From Streptococcus zalophi (GTDB lineage Bacteria; Bacillota; Bacilli; Lactobacillales; Streptococcaceae): a DNA stretch of 61,298 nucleotides. Below the pieces are notes generated by a model. It worked only from the letters and a program-made list of their open reading frames with translations, searched no databases and was not told the origin of the DNA. Location: the NCBI RefSeq assembly GCF_016481285.1, contig NZ_JAENBP010000009.1, positions 1-61,298 of the forward strand, given 5' to 3'. Shown one piece after another: positions 1 through 8,666 of this stretch; position 1 is the stretch's first letter, and every line of letters starts with the position of its first letter. Made by a program: the position numbers and the translations under genes.

Positions 1-756
1 GTCTACACTGTTAAAGAAGTAGGAAAAGTCGATGGTTATAAAGTTGCTATCGGTGACTTAGACCAAGGTAACGTTACCATTACTAACACTCATACACCAG
101 CAGAAATCAGTATTAAGGGAAGTAAGACATGGAAAGATGCTAAGAACCAAGATGGCATTCGTCCAGATGAAGTTGTGATTAACCTCTTAGCAGATGGTGT
201 TGCGACAGGCCAAACAGCTACTGTTTCTAAAGCAAGTGATTGGTCATATGAATTTAAGAACTTACCAAAATACAAAGGTGGTAAAGAGATTGTTTATAGT
301 GTGACAGAAGATGCTGTTGATGGTTATACAACCACTATTGATGGTTATGATGTGACTAACACTCACAAACCAAGCACTACTAAGGTTGTTGGTAAGAAGA
401 CATGGGATGATGCTGATAATAAAGACAAGTTAAGACCAGAGTCGATTACCGTACGCCTTTATGCCAATGGTAAAGAAGTGCAACACGTTGTAGTGACAGC
501 AAAAGACAAATGGTCATATGGCTTTGAGAATCTTCCAGAATATGAGAATGGTAAGAAAATCGAGTATAGCCTATCAGAAGATGCTGTTAAAGGCTATACG
601 ACAGAGATTAAGGGTTATGACATTACTAATGTTCATCATCCAAAACAACCATTACCAAAAACTGGGGAGTCATCAACACTACTCTTTAGTTTAGTAGGCT
701 TATTGGTAACAGGCTTAGCAGGTATCTTTGCTTACAAACGCTATGCTAACAACTAA
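1..756 (+). CDS. C-terminal part of a Cna_B-repeat, LPXTG-anchored surface adhesin (5' truncated by window)
   Basis: The frame is open from base 1 to the TAA at 756, so this is the 3' end of a larger gene. It encodes the tail of one and two further Cna_B-type modules of about 85-90 residues, each with a KTWxDAxNxD start, an LPxYxxGKxIxYS middle and a GYDxTNTHxP end. These Ig-like folds form the stalks of Gram-positive adhesins and pilins. The end is a sortase signal: LPKTGE, a hydrophobic segment, then the basic tail YKRYANN. Sortase A would link it to the wall. The repeats match the family seen in the adhesin at the right end of the window. The N-terminal ligand-binding part is not visible, so the ligand is unknown. 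Confidence 0.93.
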   Translation, partial: VYTVKEVGKVDGYKVAIGDLDQGNVTITNTHTPAEISIKGSKTWKDAKNQDGIRPDEVVINLLADGVATGQTATVSKASDWSYEFKNLPKYKGGKEIVYSVTEDAVDGYTTTIDGYDVTNTHKPSTTKVVGKKTWDDADNKDKLRPESITVRLYANGKEVQHVVVTAKDKWSYGFENLPEYENGKKIEYSLSEDAVKGYTTEIKGYDITNVHHPKQPLPKTGESSTLLFSLVGLLVTGLAGIFAYKRYANN

Positions 757-780
757 TCATTTTCCTAGTGATTAACTAGA

Positions 781-812
781 AAAACCCTCTGTCAAATATG
801 GCAGAGGGTTTT
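781..812. terminator. Rho-independent terminator after the adhesin
   Basis: An 11-12 bp perfect stem (781-791 with 802-812, CCCTCT core) has A and T flanks, so it can work in both directions. A second inverted repeat (821-829 with 846-854) follows and could serve the convergent dtd gene. Confidence 0.85.
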
Positions 813-868
813 ATCATATCAAAAATCAGCTTTGTAGAAGCAAAACTGATTTTTAGTTTTTAACAAAT

Positions 869-1312
869 TTATTTATTTTTAGTGTCTAAAATAATAGTTA
901 CTGGTCCGTCATTGATGAGTGATATTTGCATATCTTCGCCGAAAAGACCTTCTTTAACGCTAACAAATGCTGATAGTTTCTGATTAAATTCTTGATAGAG
1001 TTGTTTAGCCAGTTCGGGTTTTGCTGCCTCTGTAAAGGATGGACGGTTACCCTTTTTAGTATTAGCAAACAAGGTAAATTGTGAAATAGACAAAATACTT
1101 CCTTTAATGTCTTGAATGGCTAAATTCATTTTATCATTCTCATCAGAGAAGATACGCATATTGATGATTTTGCGAACAGCGTAATCAATATCTTCTTGGG
1201 AATCTTCTGGTCCAACACCAACTAATAGCAGAAGACCTGTATTGATTTGGGCGATGGTTTCTTCTTTGACAGAAACGGATGCTTGTTTAACACGTTGAAT
1301 AATAATTTTCAT
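869..1312 (-). CDS. dtd: D-aminoacyl-tRNA deacylase
   Basis: The 147-residue product is the normal length for DTD. It hydrolyses D-aminoacyl-tRNAs (for example D-Tyr-tRNA), keeping D-amino acids out of translation. The family signatures are visible: SQFTLFA near residue 79, the NRPSF segment near residue 90, and the C-terminal GPVTI cross-subunit motif near residue 136. It lies five bases downstream of rel on the same strand and is probably co-transcribed, an arrangement common in streptococci. Confidence 0.96.
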   Translation of the reverse strand: MKIIIQRVKQASVSVKEETIAQINTGLLLLVGVGPEDSQEDIDYAVRKIINMRIFSDENDKMNLAIQDIKGSILSISQFTLFANTKKGNRPSFTEAAKPELAKQLYQEFNQKLSAFVSVKEGLFGEDMQISLINDGPVTIILDTKNK

Positions 1313-1317
1313 CTTTT

Positions 1318-3540
1318 TTACCCATTAGTTCGTTTGACAGAGTAGACATCTGGTATACTTTTAACCTTGTCAACAACTGTAGTTAGTGCCGTAAGATTGC
1401 TGACAGCAAAAGCAATATGAATATTAGCAAATTTCATATCTTTGGTTGGCTGGGCATTCACTGAGGTAATATTTTTGGTATTATTTGACAGTGTTTGTAA
1501 GATATCGTTTAAGACACCACCACGATTTAGACCATAGATATCAATTTCAGCAAGATATTCTTTATTGGCATTTGCCATATCCCACTCGACTTCGATGAGA
1601 CGTTGTTCATAATTTTCTTGGCTCTTGAGATTTTGGCAGTCTGAACGGTGAATGGCAATTCCTCTGCCTTTAGTGATGTAACCTGCAATATCATCTCCAG
1701 GAATTGGATTACAACATTTTGCGATTCTCATCAACAAACCAGATTCTCCTTGAACAATTACCCCATCTTCACTTTTTACCTTAAGGGCTTGTGATGGTTT
1801 TTGTTCATGCTTAATCTCACCGCCTTTAAGAAGTTCATTAGCTTCAGCAGCAGCTTTGGCTTTTTCCTCTTCACGACGTTCTTTTTCAGTTAGTTTATTG
1901 AAGATGCTTAAGGCACTAACTTCTCCAAATCCAACCCCAGCATAGAGTGCTTCTTCACTACTATAGCTAACTTTGGGTAGAATTTTTTCAATATGTTTCT
2001 TATCAAGAAATTTATTGGCCACATAACCATGTTCTTGGAAACATTCAATAAGAAGTTCACGTCCTTTATTGATAGACAATTCTTTATCTTGATTTTTAAA
2101 GAATTGTCTAATTTTATTTCTGGCTTTGTTGGTTTTGACAATCTTAATCCAATCACGACTAGGGCCAAAGGAGTTACTGTTTGTCACAATTTCAACAACG
2201 TCACCTGTTTTTAATTTGGCAGTCAGTGGAATCATACGACCATTAACCTTAGCACCTGTTGCTTTTTCACCAACTTGTGTGTGGATGGCATAGGCAAAAT
2301 CAATCGGACCAGAGTCTTTTGGTAATTCTTTAACAGCACCATTTGGAGTAAAGACATAGATGCGTTCTGCCAGAATATCTTCTTTGACGGAAGTGACAAA
2401 GTCTTTGGCATTTGCAGCATCATCTTGTAGTTCTACGATTTCTTGAATGAGTCGCATACCAAAAGTCGCTTCTTTAGAGTTGACTTTTTCTTTCACTCCT
2501 TTTTTGTAGGCCCAGTGAGCAGCAATACCGTATTCAGCGACTTGGTGCATTTCTTTGGTACGAATCTGAATTTCAATCGGTCCTTTTGGTCCATAAACGG
2601 TTGTGTGAATGGATTGGTAGCCGTTGGCTTTAGGAGCCGCTATATAATCTTTGAAACGACCAGGCATTGGACGCCAGAGTTCGTGGATATAGCCGACCAT
2701 AGCATAAACATCACTTGGTGTTTCCATAATACAACGAATGGCGATTAAATCAAAAATTTGATCAAAGCGTTTTTTCTTATCACGCATTTTTCGGTAAATG
2801 GAATAAATGTGTTTTGGTCTTCCGTAAACATCTCCTACAAGTCCTTGTTCTTTGGTGTATTTGTTGATTTTATTGACGATATCTTCAACAAGGGCTTCAC
2901 GTTCTCTACGTTTTTCTCTCATCATGCGAGAGATTTTGTAGAATTCTTGTTCATTGATATAACGAAATGCGAGGTCTTCTAGTTCCCATTTGATTCGACT
3001 AATCCCCAAACGATGAGCAAGCGGTGCGTAGATTTCCATGGTTTCATGCGAAATGCGTTCTTGTTTATCTTTTCTAAGGTGTTTTAGTGTTCGCATATTA
3101 TGTAAACGGTCAGCTAGCTTGACAAGAATGACACGAATATCTTGTGACATAGCCATTAGCATTTTTTGGTGATTTTCAGCCAATTGTTCCTCATGTGAAC
3201 GGTATTTGACCTTACCTAGTTTGGTCACGCCATCAACAATAATACGGATATCTTTACCAAAAGCTTCTTCTAAATCATCGAGTGTGTAGTCAGTATCTTC
3301 TACCACATCATGTAAAAACCCACAGGCTACGGTTGTGGCATCTAAATGGAGTTGCGCTAAGATAGCCGCAACTTGGATGGGATGAATGATATAAGGCTCA
3401 CCTGATTTTCGGAATTGTCCTTCATGTGCCTGTGTGGCAAAATCAAGCGCTTTTTGCACAAGAGCGACATCTTTTTGATTAATATATGTCGCAGCCAAGA
3501 TGACCACATCTTGACCGGAATAATTTCTTTCTTTAGGCAT
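1318..3540 (-). CDS. rel: Bifunctional (p)ppGpp synthetase/hydrolase (RelA/SpoT homologue)
   Basis: At 740 residues this is a full-length long RSH enzyme. It makes and degrades (p)ppGpp in the stringent response at the ribosome. The hydrolase HD site is intact (H53, HDVVED at 77-82). The synthetase core includes [17 protein letters not shown] near residue 300. A TGS domain starts near residue 400, followed by the zinc-finger/RIS region ([10 protein letters not shown]) and a C-terminal ACT domain. The start at 3540 has an AAGGAAAA ribosome-binding site. It leads a two-gene unit with dtd. Confidence 0.97.
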   Translation of the reverse strand: MPKERNYSGQDVVILAATYINQKDVALVQKALDFATQAHEGQFRKSGEPYIIHPIQVAAILAQLHLDATTVACGFLHDVVEDTDYTLDDLEEAFGKDIRIIVDGVTKLGKVKYRSHEEQLAENHQKMLMAMSQDIRVILVKLADRLHNMRTLKHLRKDKQERISHETMEIYAPLAHRLGISRIKWELEDLAFRYINEQEFYKISRMMREKRREREALVEDIVNKINKYTKEQGLVGDVYGRPKHIYSIYRKMRDKKKRFDQIFDLIAIRCIMETPSDVYAMVGYIHELWRPMPGRFKDYIAAPKANGYQSIHTTVYGPKGPIEIQIRTKEMHQVAEYGIAAHWAYKKGVKEKVNSKEATFGMRLIQEIVELQDDAANAKDFVTSVKEDILAERIYVFTPNGAVKELPKDSGPIDFAYAIHTQVGEKATGAKVNGRMIPLTAKLKTGDVVEIVTNSNSFGPSRDWIKIVKTNKARNKIRQFFKNQDKELSINKGRELLIECFQEHGYVANKFLDKKHIEKILPKVSYSSEEALYAGVGFGEVSALSIFNKLTEKERREEEKAKAAAEANELLKGGEIKHEQKPSQALKVKSEDGVIVQGESGLLMRIAKCCNPIPGDDIAGYITKGRGIAIHRSDCQNLKSQENYEQRLIEVEWDMANANKEYLAEIDIYGLNRGGVLNDILQTLSNNTKNITSVNAQPTKDMKFANIHIAFAVSNLTALTTVVDKVKSIPDVYSVKRTNG

Positions 3541-3707
3541 ATGATTTTCCTTACTAATTGAACAATAATGTTCACATATTTTCTATATTGTACTATTTTA
3601 TCATTTTTAAGCCAAAAATAAAAAGTTTTGAGAAATAAAATTTTTAAAAAAGACTGATACCACACTGTTTTGACCTATTATTGCCTATAGGCGAAGTGAT
3701 GTCAATA

Positions 3708-3716
3708 TGATATAAT
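3708..3716 (+). promoter_or_regulatory. Extended -10 promoter for queH
   Basis: TGATATAAT at 3708-3716 is an extended -10 (TGn-TATAAT) about 45 bases before the queH start. No clear -35 is seen at the right spacing, as is common for extended -10 promoters. Confidence 0.55.
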
Positions 3717-3762
3717 AGATAAAGCTAGTCATTCAAAAAAATAGTACATTAAAGGATAGCTT

Positions 3763-4530
3763 ATGATTGATTTACAAGAAATTTTGGATAATCTTAATCC
3801 AAATCAAAAAATTAATTATGATCACGTCATGCAAAAAATGGTGGCAGATTGGCAAAAAAAAGGCCAACGACCTAATGTTTTAATGCATGTTTGTTGTGCA
3901 CCATGTGGGACATATACGCTGGAATATCTGACGCAGTATTGTGATGTGACTATTTATTTTGCCAATTCTAATATTCATCCCAAGGTTGAATATGAAAGAA
4001 GAGCTTATGTGACTAAAAAATTTGTCCATGATTTTAATGCAAAAACAGGTGAATCGGTTCAATTTTTATCAGCGCCTTATCAACCCAATGAGTTTAAACA
4101 AGTTGTTCGCGGTTTAGAAAATGAGCCAGAAGGTGGCGATAGATGTAAGGTTTGTTTTGATTATCGGCTAGATACAACTGCTCAAAAGGCTGTTGAGCTT
4201 GGTTTTGATTATTTTGGCAGTGCCCTAACTATCAGTCCTCACAAAAATTCACAAGTGATTAATGCGGTGGGAATCGATGTGCAAAAATTGTACACAACCC
4301 AGTATTTACCAAGTGATTTAAAGAAAAACAATGGCTACAGACGTTCTGTTGAGATGTGCGTTGAATATGATATCTACCGTCAGTGCTACTGTGGTTGTGT
4401 CTATGGCGCTAAGGCTCAGGGAATTGATCTTGTTCAGATTAAAAAAGATGCTAGTGCCTTTATGGCAGATAAAGATACCGAAAATGAATTTCCAAATGTG
4501 GTCTTTACCTATAAGGGCAAAACAGTTTAA
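3763..4530 (+). CDS. queH: Epoxyqueuosine reductase QueH
   Basis: The 255-residue product matches the DUF208/QueH family, which reduces epoxyqueuosine to queuosine in tRNA and is the non-orthologous counterpart of QueG. Cysteine motifs for the Fe-S cluster and redox-active pair are present: HVCCAPCGTY near residue 43, DRCKVCFDYR near residue 127, and CYCGC near residue 208. The ATG follows an AAAGGATAG ribosome-binding site. The M42 peptidase starts nine bases downstream, so the two are probably one transcript. No preQ1-type riboswitch was recognised upstream. Confidence 0.93.
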   Translation: MIDLQEILDNLNPNQKINYDHVMQKMVADWQKKGQRPNVLMHVCCAPCGTYTLEYLTQYCDVTIYFANSNIHPKVEYERRAYVTKKFVHDFNAKTGESVQFLSAPYQPNEFKQVVRGLENEPEGGDRCKVCFDYRLDTTAQKAVELGFDYFGSALTISPHKNSQVINAVGIDVQKLYTTQYLPSDLKKNNGYRRSVEMCVEYDIYRQCYCGCVYGAKAQGIDLVQIKKDASAFMADKDTENEFPNVVFTYKGKTV

Positions 4531-4539
4531 GGAGAAAAA

Positions 4540-5580
4540 ATGACACCAACCGTTGACTATATTAAGAGATTAACCGCCATTCCATCACCAACAGGCTATA
4601 CAACCGAGATTATGGATTATGTCCAAGCCGAAGTGGAAAAAATGGGGTATACCGCCAAAAGAACACCAAAAGATGGCTTGATGGTGACCATAACAGGTGA
4701 AAATGATGAGAAACATCGCTTGTTGACGGCTCATCTTGATACATTGGGGGCAATGGTTCGTGCGATTAAACCTGATGGGCGTTTGAAGATGGATTTGATT
4801 GGTGGTTTTGTTTACAATGCGATTGAAGGTGAAAATTGTACCATCCATGTGAGTAAAAATGGTAAAGACATTTCTGGTACCATTTTAATGCATCAAACCA
4901 GTGTTCATGTTTATAAAGATGCAGGCAGTGCTGAACGTAACCAAGCCAATATGGAAGTTCGTCTTGATGAAAAAGTGACCAATGAAGCAGAAACACGTGC
5001 TTTAGGGATTGAAGTTGGGGATTTTATCTCCTTTGATCCAAGAACGATTGTCACTGAATCTGGTTTTATCAAATCACGTCATTTAGATGATAAAATTTCA
5101 GCAGCTATTTTATTGAATCTCTTAAAAACTTATCAAAAAGAGCAAGTGACTTTGCCTTACACCACGCATTTTTACTTTAGTTCTTTTGAAGAATTAGGAC
5201 ATGGTGCCAACTCAAGTATTCCTGAAAAGACAGTGGAGTATTTAGCGGTTGATATGGGAGCAATGGGTGATGATCAGCAAACGGATGAATATACTGTCTC
5301 TATCTGTGTCAAAGATGCTTCAGGGCCATACCATTATGGCTTACGTCAGCAAATGGTGGCACTGGCTGAAGATAAGAAAATTCCTTACAAGCTAGATATC
5401 TATCCTTTTTATGGTAGTGATGCTTCAGCAGCGATGCGAGCAGGAGCAGAAGTAAGACACGCTCTTATCGGTGCAGGGGTAGAATCCAGTCATTCTTATG
5501 AGCGTAGTCATATTGACTCTGTTGAAGCAACGGAGCGTTTGGTAGATGCTTACGTCAAAAGCAAAATGATTGGTGAGTAA
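4540..5580 (+). CDS. M42 family aminopeptidase (PepA/FrvX type)
   Basis: This 346-residue protein has the M42 layout: a metal site beginning TAHLDTLGAM near residue 68, RHLDDK near residue 184, the catalytic SFEELGHGA near residue 212, VDMGAMGD near residue 235, and the C-terminal His ligand in SHSYERSH near residue 320. Members form dodecameric dimetal aminopeptidases that trim peptides in the cytoplasm. In lactic acid bacteria the group includes glutamyl aminopeptidase PepA, but substrate specificity cannot be read from sequence. A GGAG site precedes the start, and it is the second gene after queH. Confidence 0.92.
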   Translation: MTPTVDYIKRLTAIPSPTGYTTEIMDYVQAEVEKMGYTAKRTPKDGLMVTITGENDEKHRLLTAHLDTLGAMVRAIKPDGRLKMDLIGGFVYNAIEGENCTIHVSKNGKDISGTILMHQTSVHVYKDAGSAERNQANMEVRLDEKVTNEAETRALGIEVGDFISFDPRTIVTESGFIKSRHLDDKISAAILLNLLKTYQKEQVTLPYTTHFYFSSFEELGHGANSSIPEKTVEYLAVDMGAMGDDQQTDEYTVSICVKDASGPYHYGLRQQMVALAEDKKIPYKLDIYPFYGSDASAAMRAGAEVRHALIGAGVESSHSYERSHIDSVEATERLVDAYVKSKMIGE

Positions 5581-5626
5581 TCTCTTAGACACTTTATTTC
5601 AAACTAATTAACAAGAATAAATAAGA

Positions 5627-5665
5627 AAGAGGCTAGGAACTTATGTTCTGGCCTCTTGTTTTTTG
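5627..5665. terminator. Terminator between the M42 peptidase and rsmE
   Basis: AAGAGGC (5627-5633) pairs with GCCTCTT (5651-5657), with an inner GAAC/GTTC pairing and a T-rich tract after it. It lies between converging genes. Confidence 0.8.
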
Positions 5666-5680
5666 TTATTAATCATTGCC

Positions 5681-6430
5681 TCACTTATCATCAAGTTCTA
5701 ACGCATAACTGATAGCGCTCAAAGCATAAAGTGGTGCTGTTTCTGTTCGTAAGATTCTTGGTCCTAGTCCAAGAGTAATGGTACCATATTGTTGAAAGGT
5801 TTTGATTTCTTCTGGTGACAGACCCCCTTCTGGACCAAAGATAAAGAGGATTTTCTCACCTTTTTTAAGAGTAGAGAGGGTTTTAGCCAGTTGAGATTTT
5901 TCTCCAGCCTTGGCTGATTCCTCGTAAGCAATTAAAATCTTGTCAAATTGGGAGAATTGCGCTAAAAAGTCAGATTTACTAGCAAATAATTGCACTTGGG
6001 GCAGTCGATTGCGTTTACTTTGCTCGCTAGCTCCGATAACAATTTTTTCTAATTTTTCTTTTTTCTTAGCCAGTTTTTTGGTATCCCATTTGACGACAGA
6101 CCAATCAGCTGGAAAGCCCCAGATGCTACTTGCTCCTAATTCGGTGGTTTTTTGAGCAATCCACTCTAGCTTGTCCCCTTTAGGAAAGCCAGAAGCAATG
6201 GTCACGTCAACCGGTAATTCAACATTTTCTGCTAATTCTTCGAGAATTTCAAGCTCGTAAGTCTCACGATTGGTGACTTGAGCCAAACGTTTAACACCAT
6301 CATCAAATACCAGAACGACCTGTTCATCATTTGCCAGTCTCATCACTGAAAACATGTGTTTAATCGTTTCTTTGTCTTGAATGACTAGGCGCGTGGTTAA
6401 AGGAAGTCCCTTAATAAAATACTGTTGCAT
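5681..6430 (-). CDS. rsmE: 16S rRNA (uracil-1498-N3) methyltransferase
   Basis: The 249-residue SPOUT methyltransferase has an N-terminal PUA-like part and a C-terminal trefoil knot. The knot signatures are GPEGGLSPEE near residue 200 and LGLGPRILRTETA near residue 221, which bind S-adenosylmethionine. It methylates U1498 in the 30S decoding region. Its ATG directly follows the prmA stop codon, and the GGAGG ribosome site is inside the last prmA codons, so translation is likely coupled. Confidence 0.96.
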   Translation of the reverse strand: MQQYFIKGLPLTTRLVIQDKETIKHMFSVMRLANDEQVVLVFDDGVKRLAQVTNRETYELEILEELAENVELPVDVTIASGFPKGDKLEWIAQKTTELGASSIWGFPADWSVVKWDTKKLAKKKEKLEKIVIGASEQSKRNRLPQVQLFASKSDFLAQFSQFDKILIAYEESAKAGEKSQLAKTLSTLKKGEKILFIFGPEGGLSPEEIKTFQQYGTITLGLGPRILRTETAPLYALSAISYALELDDK

Positions 6431-7384
6431 TTAGCCTCCAATCACACCTGTTTTATCTTTGGTCTTTTTAAAGACACAAGCATGCCATTCTCCTTGTATC
6501 ATGTGGGTTTCTAAAAAGAAACCGGCTTTTTCAGCAGCTGTTCTAACCATCTCCCATTTGTCTGAAATGATGCCAGACATGATGAGGTAGCCATTTTCTT
6601 TAACGAGTTGATAGGCATCATCGGTGAGATGGATTAGAATATCGGCAAGGATGTTGGCGACAATGACATCGGCTTTAATCTCAACCCCTTTTAGGAGATC
6701 ACCAGTAGTAACGGTAATGTTGGCAGTATTAGCATTGAGGGCGATGTTTTCTTTTGCCACTCGGACAGCAACATCATCTAGGTCGTAGGCGTGGATATCC
6801 TTTGCACCTAGTAGGGAACTGGCAATTGAAAGAACACCAGAGCCTGTTCCGACATCAATGACTGTTTCTCCACCACGAATGACTTGGCTCAAAGCGAACA
6901 AGCTCATCTTGGTTGTCGGATGGGTACCTGTTCCAAAAGCCATGCCAGGATCAAGCCTGATGATTTTTTCACCGGCACTTGCTTGATAATCTGTCCAACT
7001 AGGAACGATGGTTAAATCGTGGGTAATTCTTGTCGGTTCATAATATTTTTTCCACTGATCTGCCCAGTCTTCTTCTGCTAATTCTTTTGTTTCAAATCGG
7101 AAGTCACCAGTGATAATGGTCTCTTTTTTTAGAGTTTCCAAACGATTTTTTAGCTCGTTTTTCACTTCAGCAATAGCTATATTTTCCGGGTAGTAGGCAG
7201 TAATGCTCACTTCATCAGATTGACTAATATCCGGAAAAATTTCACCATAGCGCCCCACCTGACCTAAATAGTCGGCACTATCTTCAATAGCAACCCCTTG
7301 ACTACCGGCTTCAATGAGGAGATTAGAAATAATCTCTTGAGCGTCACGATTGCTAATGACTTTTAATTCTTGCCACTTGTCCAT
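6431..7384 (-). CDS. prmA: Ribosomal protein L11 methyltransferase
   Basis: At 317 residues this is full-length PrmA, which methylates L11. The N-terminal L11-recognition domain is followed by a class I SAM fold: [14 protein letters not shown] near residue 174 (motif I) and [12 protein letters not shown] near residue 239 (the NPPY-like motif IV). It is the middle gene of DUF3013-prmA-rsmE, with gaps of nine and zero bases. Confidence 0.97.
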   Translation of the reverse strand: MDKWQELKVISNRDAQEIISNLLIEAGSQGVAIEDSADYLGQVGRYGEIFPDISQSDEVSITAYYPENIAIAEVKNELKNRLETLKKETIITGDFRFETKELAEEDWADQWKKYYEPTRITHDLTIVPSWTDYQASAGEKIIRLDPGMAFGTGTHPTTKMSLFALSQVIRGGETVIDVGTGSGVLSIASSLLGAKDIHAYDLDDVAVRVAKENIALNANTANITVTTGDLLKGVEIKADVIVANILADILIHLTDDAYQLVKENGYLIMSGIISDKWEMVRTAAEKAGFFLETHMIQGEWHACVFKKTKDKTGVIGG

Positions 7385-7393
7385 AATTACCTC

Positions 7394-7864
7394 TTAATAT
7401 CTAGGATAGGGGAAAAAAGTGGTTTCAGTGATTTGAGCAAGTTCTTTCTCAAAACGCTCTTTTTTCCAGTTCATCACAAATTCTTCCTGACTGTCATCAG
7501 ATAGAAAATCCATTAAATCACTTAAACCATCAGTTGCTACCTCATTGAGATGATTAGCAAAAACGGCAAGAAATTCACGAGAAAACCCTTTTTTAGGATG
7601 ATAAGGGATGGTAACAAGATAATCAGTCTCTTCAAAACGGGATTTATCAGGCTGGTAAAATAAGACAAAATCTTCCAAAGTGATATCCTCACTAACGACT
7701 TGACCATCATCATCAATCGTTTCAACCCCAGAACTATTTTGTGCCTCAAGAATAAAACTCACCTCAACAGCGTGATTTTTCTTATCCCAGTTGATAGCAT
7801 AGTCATAGTGAAAGGCTTTGTCAAGCTCTTCTTCTAAAACGGAAAGAAAGCCGTATTTTGCCAT
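7394..7864 (-). CDS. DUF3013 family protein
   Basis: This acidic 156-residue cytoplasmic protein matches the streptococcal DUF3013 family, which has no known function and is typically found just before prmA. A GGAGA ribosome-binding site precedes the ATG at 7864. It has no signal peptide, membrane segment or recognisable active site. It leads the prmA-rsmE operon, which hints at a link to translation, but that is inference. Confidence 0.85.
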   Translation of the reverse strand: MAKYGFLSVLEEELDKAFHYDYAINWDKKNHAVEVSFILEAQNSSGVETIDDDGQVVSEDITLEDFVLFYQPDKSRFEETDYLVTIPYHPKKGFSREFLAVFANHLNEVATDGLSDLMDFLSDDSQEEFVMNWKKERFEKELAQITETTFFPYPRY

Positions 7865-8036
7865 AATGTGTCTCCTTTGTCTTGTAATGGTTGATTTAAT
7901 AGGCTTTATTGAGCCTTTGAAATGGGTTGTTATTTTTTAGTACACGGATAAGTTAGAACTTATATTGAATAGTTTGAATCAGTTAGGTTGACTTAACTGC
8001 TAATATTATATCATACTATGGGTCAAAAAATTTTAG

Positions 8037-8045
8037 TGGTATAAT
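8037..8045 (+). promoter_or_regulatory. Extended -10 promoter before the immunity-like gene
   Basis: TGGTATAAT at 8037-8045 lies about 45 bases before the ATG at 8091. A clear -35 box is not seen at standard spacing. Confidence 0.5.
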
Positions 8046-8090
8046 AATGGTGATCAATTTTATTCGAAATAATAGGAGTTTAACAATAGC

Positions 8091-8381
8091 ATGACGTATG
8101 AAAAATATTTTACGGCTGTCTTAAATGATGTTGACGTTAAAAAAGATAAGCCTCTTTATACCATTTTTTTAAAAGCTTTTACTGAGTATCAAAAAAATCA
8201 AGATGATGCCATCATTGCTAGGATTGCTCATGAGGTATCGCTCCATTTAATGACTAATAAATACAAGGCACCTCAGAGTGTCGTAGACTTTATGTTGCTA
8301 GGTCAAAAAGAATTGACAAAAATAAGAGGAAAAGGAAGCTTTTTAAAAATGCTTGCCATGTCTATCGCTAATATGAGATGA
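8091..8381 (+). CDS. Small helical protein, bacteriocin-immunity-like (EntA_Immun type)
   Basis: The 96-residue product is predicted helical, lysine-rich and without a signal peptide. Its length, charge pattern and the LxxxLLxGQKELxKI segment near residue 71 resemble the four-helix enterocin A immunity family, which protects cells from class IIa bacteriocins. No bacteriocin precursor lies nearby, so it would be an orphan immunity gene of the kind often kept by streptococci. The assignment rests on overall resemblance only. A GGAG site precedes the start. Confidence 0.5.
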   Translation: MTYEKYFTAVLNDVDVKKDKPLYTIFLKAFTEYQKNQDDAIIARIAHEVSLHLMTNKYKAPQSVVDFMLLGQKELTKIRGKGSFLKMLAMSIANMR

Positions 8382-8413
8382 TATTTTGACGGTTATTGAT
8401 GAGATAAAATCAT

Positions 8414-8442
8414 TTGACAAATAAAATTAAAAGGAGTAAAAT
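8414..8442 (+). promoter_or_regulatory. Consensus promoter for the candidate small RNA
   Basis: TTGACA at 8414-8419 and TAAAAT at 8437-8442 are separated by exactly 17 bases. Transcription would begin near 8449, where no coding sequence begins on this strand. Confidence 0.7.
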
Positions 8443-8448
8443 TTCTCT

Positions 8449-8580
8449 AGATTCCTATAATGATAAACTCCTCCACCATATGCTTCCTTATTGGTGGTAA
8501 CTATTTTACTCATATACTTCAATTTATAGGAATCTAAATCCCAAAAATAAAAAGCACCGTAACGGTGCTTTTTATTTTGT
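8449..8580 (+). ncRNA. Candidate structured small RNA (about 130 nt)
   Basis: Between a consensus promoter and a strong terminator lies a compact non-coding unit. Its predicted 5' end TAGATTCCTATA (8448-8459) is perfectly complementary to 8525-8536, closing the molecule. Inside, CCACCA (8473-8478) pairs with TGGTGG (8492-8497). The stretch ACTCCTCC at 8467-8474 is complementary to a Shine-Dalgarno sequence and is mostly outside those stems. GAGTAAAAT/ATTTTACTC (8434-8442/8503-8511) is a further inverted match, but its left arm is in the promoter. I see no credible ORF. The features suggest a trans-acting regulator of translation, but no family was recognised. Confidence 0.5.
8546..8576. terminator. 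Strong bidirectional terminator
   Basis: AATAAAAAGCACCGT (8546-8560) is the reverse complement of 8562-8576. It forms a GC-rich stem with an A/T-flanked base that ends the candidate small RNA and can also stop minus-strand transcription from the LRR gene at 8667. Confidence 0.85.
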
Positions 8581-8666
8581 TATAAGTCTTAAAAAGATAA
8601 GCTTGCAATATATCTAAGCGATAGTTTAATTTCTTCTGTATAGTGATAATTTATTAAGTTTAATCA

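Noticed and set aside
3357..3665. Minus-strand ORF overlapping the rel start
   Set aside because: It is a shadow in another frame with atypical composition.
8551..8570. Similarity of AGCACCGT..ACGGTGCT to the tracrRNA end hairpin
   Set aside because: No Cas genes, repeat or anti-repeat are present; it is an ordinary terminator.
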